A stretch of DNA of 64,000 bases from Trichoderma breve. Lineage: Eukaryota > Ascomycota > Sordariomycetes > Hypocreales > Hypocreaceae. The position numbers were made by a program, and so were the translations under genes. Positions 24,300-33,854 of this stretch are shown here, piece after piece. The stretch spans positions 992,001 to 1,056,000 of the forward strand of contig NC_079236.1 in assembly GCF_028502605.1 (NCBI RefSeq), written 5' to 3'. Below the pieces are notes generated by a model. It searched no databases, had not been told where the DNA came from, and saw only the letters and a program-made list of their open reading frames with translations. Each line of letters begins with the position of its first letter. The first letter of the stretch is position 1.

Positions 24300-24653
24300 C
24301 TATGGTCTATAGCACGAATCACTGCGGCCTTGGCCGTTATCGACGCATCTTTCACCACAGTAGTCAACAAAATGGATTTCTCCATTTGGTCCACCTGCGC
24401 AATAGAATAGCGACTTCTTCCTCCAGCTGTCATCTGTGGGCTTGCCAGCTGCTCTGAGGGCGCTCACTATCTGGTCATAGTAGTTGCCTTTTCTTTGTTA
24501 GAACAAGCAGATTAATACCCGGAGCTTTTCTACATTCTCACCGATGCCTAGAAGAGTAGATCCACAGTAATCGAGATTCTTGCTGCAGTTTCTCGCTGTG
24601 GCGAAAGGGACGAGAGTGGCTAGAGCTGCGACAGATGCAACTGTGAAGCGCAT
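24300..24653 (-). CDS. Small secreted cysteine-rich protein (99 aa)
   Basis: Two exons (24542-24653, 24300-24487) are joined across a 54-nt intron with GTGAGA donor and CTAAC branch site. Residues 1 to about 19 (MRFTVASVAALATLVPFATA) form a signal peptide. The mature ~80-residue protein has six cysteines in the contexts NCS, YCG, YCA, YCG, RCV and SCY, enough for three disulfides. A TATATAAA box lies about 30 bp upstream. Such proteins are common fungal effectors or apoplast-interaction proteins. No family is recognised. Because it is spliced, neither exon stands out alone as a long reading frame. Confidence 0.8.
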
Positions 24654-24681
24654 GGTAACGGTGGATTAAGTGTGAAAAGCT

Positions 24682-24689
24682 TTTATATA
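24682..24689 (-). promoter_or_regulatory. TATA box of the small cysteine-rich protein gene
   Basis: TATATAAA on the minus strand ends about 30 nt before the start codon at 24653, which implies a very short 5' leader or a second start site. Confidence 0.4.
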
Positions 24690-26851
24690 ATATCTTAGGC
24701 TTGCAGAGAAACAGTGAGAAAAGATGAGAAATGGCTGGTTTAAATATTCAAGTCTCTGAAAGTTCACTCATTCTTGAAGACTGCAGTAGCGAAACACAAA
24801 GCATTTCTAGGGTTGAATTGTGTAGCGATTTTGTGTTCCGAAACATCATAAGAGAAGATCTCATACGTGTCTCGTATGTGATAACAGTATATAACAGAGC
24901 GGAAGCATATGGAATGCAGGGTTCGGACATCCAATACATGTATCCACAAGGCAACCCCACCGAGTACGAAGATTGCAAGTATTACGGATGATACTTTTAG
25001 GGATATTTAATATTAATTCTCTGTAAAGTCCTTTTGCCGTACGCGACGGGTTATTTTTTTGCCACATTTGATCTCTTTCCCGTTTGTCAGAAGAATGTGA
25101 AAGAATGTGATACATACTCTCAGCGACATGTCTTATTGAGTCGTAGACTGTCTACGAGTGTTGATTGCTCGGCATGGGATGCCCCGGAAGTAGATAACTG
25201 TTTTGATTCTGCTGAAAATTTATCACAGTCTTCTTAAGAATATATTTTGATCGTCACCATTGAGACGTATCACCTTGGGGATGTTTACAGCTACGCGGTC
25301 TATCTACTCTACGACACCTTTGAGATGCAGATAATGCTTCAAATCAATAGAGAGTCTTCGTAAAAGCAAATCTCAAACCCTCACTGCCAGTCTGATGATT
25401 CTCGCCTGTGATAGTCGAATGAAGTCTGTTATTCTGGGGAAATTCACAGACTAACGCCTCACAACAATGGATAGGGCGACGGGCCGATGACAGTTAAATG
25501 TTTGAGTGAGCCGGATGCAGCCGATGTCTTGAACCCGTGTGTCTGATATCCACTTTACAGAAAATGAAACCTCCACTGTGGGATAAAATGTGAGCGGCAT
25601 ATCGGTTAGCCATACCTACGGAACGTAGTTCACTTGTCCCCCGTGTGCCACTTACACTACACGGACGGAGGGTTTTGTATTGGCTATCTGCCTTCACGCG
25701 CTACATGTCTCGCGTATAATTCGTGTTGTGAGAATTGTCAATTATATGTCAGTAGAGAAATCCTCTGAAAAAAAATTCCCAAGAAATGAAAAATGGCGTT
25801 GTTTAGCGGCATCGCTTGAAGAGTCGGAATGATGGTGTGGAGATCTTTGACGTACGGCATGTGCAATGCAGCCATCGTCGTCACATGAAAACAAAACAAA
25901 GCAGCGCCCTCTTGCTAGATACGTTAAGCGATACGTCCAAACTTGAGCTGAGCGATTGAGCCGGTAACAAACAGGGCGAAAAAGTAGCGCTGGTGTTGGT
26001 CGAGGCACCCCTCAGAGTTAAGAAGAGGGTGTATTATACGATGTTCGTGGTCAGCTTCAGCTTCAGCTTGAAGGGTTCTTTTTGAAGAGCTGAAAAAAAG
26101 AAACATTTTCTCTGTCGTCATAGACGACGCCCAGATAGCTACAGCATATTCCATCCATTTACAGCTGGAAGACTTTCACATCGTCCTCTTGGAAGCATAT
26201 TACTCCAATGTTTTATGTCTGAGCCGTAGCTAGTCACACCAGGTAGACGTAATTGAGCTTTACCTAGTTACATCTAAATATATATACTATATATAAATTT
26301 TTTTAGAGTAATACGCATGATCATCCCTGGAGGTCATCTTCTGAAGTGTACCAATAATGATACTATCTTGCCGAAAGCCCCCAAAGATTTTGCTCAGCTC
26401 CCCCAAATATCCTTCGGTGTTGCTATACGAGCCGTCTTATAAATTGGGAATAAGTCACACGCTATTGCTTCTCCGCTGGCCTATGGTCTCTTCCATCAAT
26501 GTGCCATCGGTTCAGCTTCACCCGGGCTGAATTGCTGCTGCCATTCATATTCCTGGTTCTTGAATAGACTTTCTGCCACAACCCATCCCTTTCTATTGTT
26601 TGCTAAAAATAAGGTTAATTTTGACAGCCACCCCGCTGATTGCTCTGATGTTCTGCCTTAGCTCGGTGTCGTCACTCTTGGCAGTTTAACCTAGTTCGAT
26701 CAGCTCCTGGAAAGCTCGGCAACTGCTGCATATGCATTTCTTTCTCCCATAAGAATGATCGCCGCGCTCTAATTATATTTTGTTTTCTTCTAGATCATCT
26801 TATTTACTATTCTTGAACCCTCATTATCTATCTACCCATCAGAGTCCTACG
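24690..26851. other. Gene-poor intergenic stretch
   Basis: About 2.2 kb with no supported gene. A 74-codon-plus frame at 24731-24991 begins with ATG but has no homology-like pattern or signal peptide, and the opposite strand is open too. AT-rich runs occur at 26270-26310. Confidence 0.5.
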
Positions 26852-27799
26852 ATGTCTGAAGTCACCAATCGTAATGATGTTCGAGCAGCAAATGCCGCCG
26901 GAGGTTGGACTATTGTCTATGGAGATCTCATCAACGAAGCGGATGTAGTTGAACTGATCATATCTGTTCCCACCGGCACTGTAGCTGGTTGGGTCTCCGA
27001 CCAAGTGGACGCACAGGTGCAAAAGTTTAACCAAAGCCTTGCCACCGTCTCTGACGACGTTGTCAAAGAAGCAACAGAATTTCTCAAAAGCCTTCTTCAG
27101 GGAAAGAGATCCGGGGAACGAGACATCAATGGATTGGGTGTCAAAGCAGGAATTGTCACGTATCATCGCAAACTCAAGACGCCTTTTGGTTCTACGCCGT
27201 TGCCAAACAACCATCAACCGTACATTGGTATACGAATTACCAAGCCTCTGCCACCAAAGGGGGCTGCTACTACAGTTCAAGTGCCGCCAAGTGCGCAGTC
27301 GGGTATGCAGCAGCCTGCGCAATCGAGGGTGCCATCGAATGGCCTAGACAGCAGGTCATGGTACAGGATCACGAATTCAGCGAGACCCGGAATGGCAATT
27401 GATGTTGTCAACGATGGGAATCAACAGCAAGATGGCCAAGTACAAATGGCCGCTGAAGGGAATTTCAGCGGACAGCATTGGCAGCTTCGTCCTTCTAGAA
27501 CCAACCCCGGCGCTTATAACCTGTGTAATATGTGGCTTGGAAGCGACAAGTGCTTGGATGTATATGGCAACGACAAAACACGACCACATCTAGCCACAGC
27601 TGGTAACTACTCGGGACAGCAGTGGCGCGTAGAACAACAGGGGAACGGAACTTGGAAGCTGTCGAACTCGTATTCTGGGCCATTGGCCCTGTCGGCTGAT
27701 GCTTATGGAGCAGAGCTATCCCTCAAAGACCCCCAGCTTTCTCCTGCAATGTCGTGGACCTTGCAGCCTATTAAGCCAATCACAGAGGTTGGGTTTTAA
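26852..27799 (+). CDS. Ricin B-type (beta-trefoil) lectin-domain protein
   Basis: A single exon encodes 315 aa from the first ATG in frame (MSEVTNRND). Residues ~165-315 show beta-trefoil lectin repeats: WYRITNSARPGMAIDVVNDG, GNFSGQHWQL, KCLDVYGND, GNYSGQQWRV and LALSADAYG. They carry the repeated GNxSGQxW/QxW signature of carbohydrate-binding ricin-B folds. The first ~130 residues form a separate domain I do not recognise, and a Gln/Pro-rich linker joins them. There is no signal peptide, so the protein is probably cytoplasmic or released by an unconventional route, as for many fungal defence lectins. No catalytic toxin domain is visible. Confidence 0.8.
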   Translation: MSEVTNRNDVRAANAAGGWTIVYGDLINEADVVELIISVPTGTVAGWVSDQVDAQVQKFNQSLATVSDDVVKEATEFLKSLLQGKRSGERDINGLGVKAGIVTYHRKLKTPFGSTPLPNNHQPYIGIRITKPLPPKGAATTVQVPPSAQSGMQQPAQSRVPSNGLDSRSWYRITNSARPGMAIDVVNDGNQQQDGQVQMAAEGNFSGQHWQLRPSRTNPGAYNLCNMWLGSDKCLDVYGNDKTRPHLATAGNYSGQQWRVEQQGNGTWKLSNSYSGPLALSADAYGAELSLKDPQLSPAMSWTLQPIKPITEVGF

Positions 27800-27932
27800 T
27801 GCTTAGGATATCTGTATATTATTTGCCTAGTTTATGTAAAAGCTGTACTCTTTGGCGAACTCTTGTCATATCTATCCATGTCCTACAACGGCACACAAAA
27901 TGAATTCTCAATGACCACATCACTCGCAGTCT

Positions 27933-29238
27933 CTATTGGTTAGCGTTTTGCTTGAGCTTCAGATACTGAGCGAGCAGCTCTCTCATGGTTTGTTCAAAGC
28001 TAGTAAACTTCCACCCAAACGCTTTTTCTGTAGCATCGCCATCCAGTCGCCACTTGATACAAGGCAGCGTGCCCTCAAGCGGTAGCAATTTACTTTGCAC
28101 TTCTTCTGGGAAATATTTCTTGGCAACCGCTGCAATATCTCTATCCCAGACAACACCTTCAGGGGTGTCAGAGCTAAGGATGTACTCGGTATTTCCTGGA
28201 ATTCGCGAGCTGTCCACTGCGTCGACATGGGCGCGTGCAACGTCCGCAACGTGAACAGGCACACCGACAAACGGAAATGATGAGTTCGTAGAGCCGTCAA
28301 GTGCTGGGGCAAGGACTGCAGCTCGGTTATCCTTCAACAGTTCATCTACAGAGCCATTTGGAAGAATTCGCTCGTCCGAACCAAACACCACCGAGGGAAG
28401 CAGATGAACAAAGTCAAAGTGAGGCTTCTTTTTCGCAATAAATTCCCGCGTAGCGATTCTTGAGTATGCCTTTGAAGCCCAGTAGGCTTCCATGGCACTG
28501 CCATATGGCTTTTGAGGATCTGAATTTATATCCGATGCTGTTCATCGACGATTAGAAAAGTTGAATCATGGGGATGCACCATGTCTCATACCGAAGTACA
28601 GTCTCTCACTGTTGGGAGCCATGTTCCATTCGAAAGGAATCAAGGTGACGCCTGTGCTGTGTGAGTTTTATACTGTTTTGCATATGGTGCGCCTAGAGGA
28701 CTTACACGAGGAAGTGATGACAATTCTTCGGACGGATGGGACATTGGCGGCTGCTTCCAAGACCGTGGTCACCATGGATATCGCGGGACTTATTATGTCT
28801 CTCTCGTAGTCGTCACTCTAATTAACACATTAGTTCTAGAGGTTATTATACACACTAAAGATTGGAGCACTTACTTCATGTGCCAGCGGGGATGCGATGT
28901 GGATAATGCTCGTGATGCCATCTAGAACAGCAGGCCAATTGTCACATGCCAAGAAATCAGGAACCACGACAAAGTCTAAGATCCCGTTCTTATGGCCTTC
29001 AGAAATCAGGGAGCTCTTGTCCGTAAGCTGTGAGATGCTTCGCTCATTTCGAACGACAGCGCGAATGGCATATCCTCTTTCGAGAGCGATAAGTAGCGAC
29101 TTAAAACCAATGAAGCCTGTGACCCCGGTTATCTAAAGGGGCGTATTAGCCAAAAGAGTTGTGAACTTTTAACTTTTTTCATCTTGAATCTCTCACCAGA
29201 AGCTTTTGTGAAGCAATATCATGCTTTGCAGAGTTCAT
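27933..29238 (-). CDS. Extended short-chain dehydrogenase (dihydroflavonol/aldehyde reductase-like)
   Basis: Five exons (29197-29238, 28875-29132, 28706-28817, 28592-28651, 27933-28537) give 358 aa. The NAD(P)-binding TGVTGFIG follows MNSAKHDIASQKLL across the first junction. The catalytic Y-x3-K lies in AYWASKA, and a serine triad member lies in ITSS. The overall layout matches fungal NADPH-dependent aldehyde or ketone reductases related to Gre2 and cinnamoyl-CoA reductases. Exon 4 acceptor choice (second of two AGs 5 nt apart) is fixed by the conserved VTLIPFEWN stretch. The protein is presumably cytosolic. Its substrate is not predictable; these enzymes often act in carbonyl detoxification or secondary metabolism. 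Confidence 0.88.
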
Positions 29239-29311
29239 CTTGAAGACTAGGTAGAGAGAGGATGTGAGATTGACATGAAGAATGTGTTACAAAACAGCAG
29301 AAACCGTCCAT

Positions 29312-29319
29312 CTTTTATA
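29312..29319 (-). promoter_or_regulatory. TATA box of the reductase gene
   Basis: TATAAAAG on the minus strand lies about 75 bp before the start codon at 29238. Confidence 0.45.
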
Positions 29320-29459
29320 GACAGAGCCATGGATGTAAGTCCATGTTAAGTAGGACTTAGTAAGACCACTGAAATCAGTTTACTTGGCTGATTACACCGT
29401 CAGTTTCAATGTGAATTACACTCAGCATAGAACGTTTAGACGTTCACAGCATCTCAGTG

Positions 29460-29482
29460 CGGAATTCCGTTGCGGAATTCCG
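29460..29482. promoter_or_regulatory. Twin CGG-AATT-CCG palindromes in a divergent promoter
   Basis: CGGAATTCCG occurs at 29460-29469 and again at 29473-29482, 13 bp apart centre to centre; the second extends to a 12-bp palindrome. Inverted CGG triplets with a short spacer are the classic target form of Zn2Cys6 dimers. The sites lie between the reductase and the divergent Esf1 gene. Confidence 0.5.
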
Positions 29483-29751
29483 CGCTCAGAGAATCTTCCA
29501 GCTGTATTTCTTAGCGACTTCAGTGACTTCATCCATCACTAACAGCGATTTCTCTAGGCGGCCAAGATCCACATTTATCCACCAAAGCCAATCGCCCATT
29601 GCACACTCTTATTGGCTGACGATAAGCTGATAACGATATCCCTGCCAAAAAGTTTCGGTCCAAAGAAAAAGTTGCGACAAGCATCACCAGCATCGTTGCG
29701 GAAGCAGCAACAAAAACAAGCCCTTCGATCATATAATCCACAGCCTCAAAG

Positions 29752-31896
29752 ATGGACAAGCGAAAGGATAAGAAGAAGAATGGCGGCGCAGCGCCCCAGG
29801 CGCGAATCACCGATGCGCGATTCGCCAGCTTTCAGACCGATCCTCGATTTCGGCTACCGTCGAAAAAGAACATGAAGACGACTGTCGACAAGCGATTCGC
29901 GGGCATGCTCAAGGACAATGACTTCACAGCCACCGCTCGAGTAGACAAATACGGACGCAAGATCAAGTCTGATTCTAAGAAGAAGGCTCTGGAAAGGCTC
30001 TACCAACTGGAAGACGAGGATGAAGACGAAGAAGAAGACTCCGATGAAGAAGAGGCCGACAAGCTAGCAAGGGGCAAGAAGGACGATGACAACGAAGAGG
30101 AAGAGGAAGAGGAAGAGGAAGAAGATGACTTTGAGGTTGACGATGACGAGGTTGAAAGAGAGCTAATGGCTGCTGGGAGACCTCGGAAATTCGACCCCGC
30201 GCGAGAGGGAGGCTTCTCCTCCTCTGAGGACTCAGATTCCGATGACGATTCCGAAGAAGACGAAGAGCTGGATCTTGCAACCGGCGGCGATATGCAGCGA
30301 CTAGAGCGAGAGGAGATCCAGACCGGAGAAGTAACGAATCGGATAGCCATTGTCAACCTCGACTGGGACCACGTCAAATCAACAGATCTGATGGCCTTGT
30401 TCACCAGCTTTATTCCTGCCAACGACCCTGGCAAAGTCCTAAACGTTGCCGTATACCCAAGCGAGTTCGGAAAGGAACGTATGCAACAAGAAGAGATTGA
30501 GGGCCCACCCAGGCAGCTCTTTAAGAAGGGAAAGAAGGACGTTGAGTCTGATGACGAGAGTGCATCCGACAGCGAAGCTGAAGAGGCTGCTATCAAGAAG
30601 AAGTTGATTCAAGAGGGCGACGATCAAGATTTTGACAGCGACGCTTTGAGAGCATATCAACTTGACAGGTTACGGTACTACTATGCCATCATGACCTGCT
30701 CAAGCAAAACCACTGCCCAGGCTATCTACGAAGCAACCGACGGAACCGAGTATCAGGCCTCATCCAACTTCATCGATCTGCGATTCGTCCCAGATGATGT
30801 TACGTTTGATGACGAGCCCAGAGATGAATGCAGCAAAGTACCCGAATCATATAAACCCATCGAGTTCGTCACCAATGCGCTACAAAGCTCAAAGGTGAAG
30901 CTCACTTGGGACATGCACCCTGAGGAGATCAGCCGCAAAGAATCCATCAAGCGAGCCTTCAAGGGAAGCAGAGCCGAGATTGACGAGCAAGACCTAAAAG
31001 CTTACCTCGCTGGTGACAGCGACAGCGAAGATGATGATGAGGAGGAGAATGCCGGCGAAGCAGCTGCTGACGATGAACCCAAGCTAACCAAGAAAGAATT
31101 GGCTCGGCAAAAGATGCGTGAGGCCCTTGGTCTCGCAGCTGAGCCGGTATCCAAAAAATCCAAGGATGCCCCTGTGGGTGAGATGGAAGTCACCTTCACC
31201 CCGGCTCTATCAGGCGAGAAAGCCAAGAAGGACGAAAAGGAAGAAACCACAATCGAGAAATACGCCCGTAAAGAGCGCGAAAGGAAAGAGAAGAAACGAC
31301 AAGCTGCCAAGGCCAAGCGTGAAGCTCTCAATGACGATGACGGCGAAGCTGATGAGGACGTCCACGTTGTCACTGGCGGTGGCGAGGACGATGACGAAGA
31401 TCTTGGCTTTAACGACCCCTTCTTCACCACTGAAGACCCTACCCCTACATCCAAAACATCCATCCGCAAGGAAGAGCGCCGCAAGAAGCGTGAGGCCCGC
31501 GAAGCCGCCGAAGCTCGCGACGCCGAAGAAAAAGCCCATCTGTCCAAGGTCATGGCTGAGGACGCAAACGACAACCAGGTGGACCACCTCGATCATTTCG
31601 ACATGAACGAGATTCTGCGCGCGGAGAAGCAAAAGGGCAAGAAGGCCAAGTACCAGAAGAAGAGCAAAGACGCTGCAGGTCTGCAGTCAGACTTCAAGAT
31701 GGACGTCAAGGATGACCGATTCAAGGCTGTGTTTGATAGCCATGAGTTTGCTATTGATCCTTCTAATCCAAAGTTCAAGGCCACGGAGGGAATGAAAGAG
31801 CTGTTGGAGGAGGGCCGGAAGAAGAGGAAGGTGACCGGTGGTGCTGATGAGGAGGAGAGACCGCGTCAAAAGAAGAGCAAGAAGGGAAGACGATGA
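29752..31896 (+). CDS. esf1: Pre-rRNA processing protein Esf1
   Basis: A single exon encodes 714 aa, matching the family length. The N-terminus (DARFASFQTDPRFRLPSKK) is diagnostic, and the core NRIAIVNLDWDHVKSTDL is the Esf1 RNA-binding-like region. The C-terminal NUC153-type motif reads DDRFKAVFDSHEFAIDPSNP. Very long Asp/Glu runs separate the blocks, and a Lys/Arg-rich tail follows, typical of nucleolar proteins. Esf1 acts in 18S rRNA maturation in the small-subunit processome. It is divergent from the reductase gene. Together with Dbp4 it is the second early-40S factor in the window, about 19 kb away, with no sign of linkage in function. Confidence 0.95.
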   Translation: MDKRKDKKKNGGAAPQARITDARFASFQTDPRFRLPSKKNMKTTVDKRFAGMLKDNDFTATARVDKYGRKIKSDSKKKALERLYQLEDEDEDEEEDSDEEEADKLARGKKDDDNEEEEEEEEEEDDFEVDDDEVERELMAAGRPRKFDPAREGGFSSSEDSDSDDDSEEDEELDLATGGDMQRLEREEIQTGEVTNRIAIVNLDWDHVKSTDLMALFTSFIPANDPGKVLNVAVYPSEFGKERMQQEEIEGPPRQLFKKGKKDVESDDESASDSEAEEAAIKKKLIQEGDDQDFDSDALRAYQLDRLRYYYAIMTCSSKTTAQAIYEATDGTEYQASSNFIDLRFVPDDVTFDDEPRDECSKVPESYKPIEFVTNALQSSKVKLTWDMHPEEISRKESIKRAFKGSRAEIDEQDLKAYLAGDSDSEDDDEEENAGEAAADDEPKLTKKELARQKMREALGLAAEPVSKKSKDAPVGEMEVTFTPALSGEKAKKDEKEETTIEKYARKERERKEKKRQAAKAKREALNDDDGEADEDVHVVTGGGEDDDEDLGFNDPFFTTEDPTPTSKTSIRKEERRKKREAREAAEARDAEEKAHLSKVMAEDANDNQVDHLDHFDMNEILRAEKQKGKKAKYQKKSKDAAGLQSDFKMDVKDDRFKAVFDSHEFAIDPSNPKFKATEGMKELLEEGRKKRKVTGGADEEERPRQKKSKKGRR

Positions 31897-32252
31897 ATAG
31901 TTACTGTTGGGAAACGTGTATGACATGGATATCTCCGTCAGATAAAAGGGAGTTGGTTTCTGTCTAGTTAATTTTTGTATAATTTGCCCATGTTAGATCA
32001 TGCGTATACAGAGTATATAGCCAATGATGAAAAGAAAGCTGATTAAAATTCGGCCCCCCCATTGAAGCGTATTACTCATTGTAACGAATATATATAACAG
32101 CCATATACTTCTTATGGCAGCTGGCTGTCAACGCAGCTACAAGAAAAGAAGAGTCTAAGCACACACATATTATACACTCTTTTGACAATTTCCTCCTCTA
32201 AAACTCTATTGGTATATTATGTGTACGCGCAATTTGAACAAAAAAAAACGAT

Positions 32253-33854
32253 TCACTCCGCGTCATAGGGCTTTTGGCCACTCCAGAAATGCATCTTGCC
32301 GTACGCGTGGACTTTGGGGTCACGCATAGCCTGACGACACTCCATGAAGAAGATTTCCATTTCTGCCTTTTCCCATCCGAGCATGGGGAAATGAATAGCT
32401 CCCACCGCTGGGAAGAAGTCTTCGCAGGCTGTGCGATAATACATACCGACTAGACGCTTAACTCTAGCAGTAAAAAGTTAGTCAATTCATGTCCAAGAGA
32501 AGGGAGATTGCATATGCGAATGTAGAAATAATAGGACACATAGAAAGCAACGAGCCAAGGTAGAGGCTTAACTTACTTGTCTTTCGGCCATGTGCCATAT
32601 GGGAGCTTGATATAATTGTGTTGGATGTTGACAAAGCCTGCCTCAGCCAAATACTGTCTCCCAAAGACAGCGGCATGGGCATTTGTGCCAAATTTTGCAA
32701 ACGCCTCAAGCATGTACTCAGTGAATTTCTTGAGAGGCCAGTCGTCTGGGATCGTGTTGTCATCTGAATGTACATCTCCATCCACGTCTTGTAGCTCGAC
32801 CCAACCACCCGGCTTCATATTGCTATAGAAGGAAATCATTTTTAGCCAGAGAGACTCTCTAGAGAACAAAAATAGCGCTGCGGTGGGCCAGAGCTTACTC
32901 GTATGCTTGCTTAAGCAGACCAACGGGTGATTTCATGACGGGTATCATGTTGCGTAGGTGCACAAAGTCCCAGTTATCACCGTTGAGCCAGTCTGCTTCG
33001 ACATCGTCGACGAGAAATGTGACATTGGCAGGCACCCAGGTAGGTTGGATAGGACTCAAGTCAAGTCCCAGAACCTCAGCACCCGGATATCTGTCGCCCA
33101 CTACCCACTCATGTTACTGCCTGGTCTTGCGCATTCTGAGACATAAACTTGTATACGCAAAGATATAATTCAGACAAATAGCGACGTAACAAAAGGACTT
33201 ACTCTCAATAGCCCATAAACCGGTGCCGGTACCGAGATCAATAATCTTCTGCGGATGGTCCCCGATCGGGGCATAGAATAGCTTGCCGTCTGTAGCCTCC
33301 AGCATCATTGTGTGGAGCATGTCCTCACGGTTCTGTTCCGCCTCATCATTGGGGATTGGGTATCTGCCGTGTCGGTAACGATGATACCGCCGGCCATTGA
33401 CATGGCTATGGTCATAAATGCTTGATCCCAAAGATGTAGAGTCGGTTTGGTCGTTGATGGACTCGGCATCATATTCACTGGGTGAAAATTCGCCATCCTC
33501 ATCACTGCCACCTGGCTCGATGACGGCATTGCCGTGTAAGTGCCCCAAATTCTCCGCCTCAGGCTCCTCATCTATAAGCAAGCTGGTTAATTACCTTGCC
33601 CCAAAGCGGGTACAACAGGTCTCATTCAAATAACATGGGTTTCACGGCTTGACTCGTTGGCGTGCAAGTGAGATACACAACAATAGTTAGGCGCGGACTC
33701 ACCCCGCGATTATTGAAACATGAGTGGCTAAGCTACAAAACTGCTCACCTAGATTTCCAGCAGGGCTTGACTTGCCGACAGGGCTCGATCGAGGAGCAGG
33801 TCCAACCAGGGAATCACTCCGGCTGGATCTCTTGCTCCCTGTAGGGCTCCCCAT
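32253..33854 (-). CDS. LaeA-like SAM-dependent methyltransferase
   Basis: Five exons (33749-33854, 33203-33571, 32899-33100, 32577-32822, 32253-32463) give 377 aa. The SAM-binding motif I is DLGTGTGLWAIE, followed by GLDLSPIQPTWVP, WDFVHLRNM and GGWVELQD. These are the motifs of the fungal methyltransferase group related to LaeA. An acidic, Ser-rich N-terminus precedes the domain, as usual in this group. Such proteins are abundant in Pezizomycotina, and most are not the true LaeA regulator. The start at 33854 is conservative: the frame is open further upstream with another ATG at about 34049. The first intron (177 nt) is longer than the others. Confidence 0.85.

Noticed and set aside
24731..24991. 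86-codon plus-strand frame near the small secreted protein gene
   Set aside because: No signal peptide, no motif, and the opposite strand is equally open.
30000..30596. 198-codon poly-Ser frame opposite Esf1
   Set aside because: Same cause: antisense of Asp/Glu runs.
31002..31574. 190-codon frame opposite the Esf1 gene
   Set aside because: It is the mirror of acidic repeats in Esf1 and gives a Ser-rich shadow protein.
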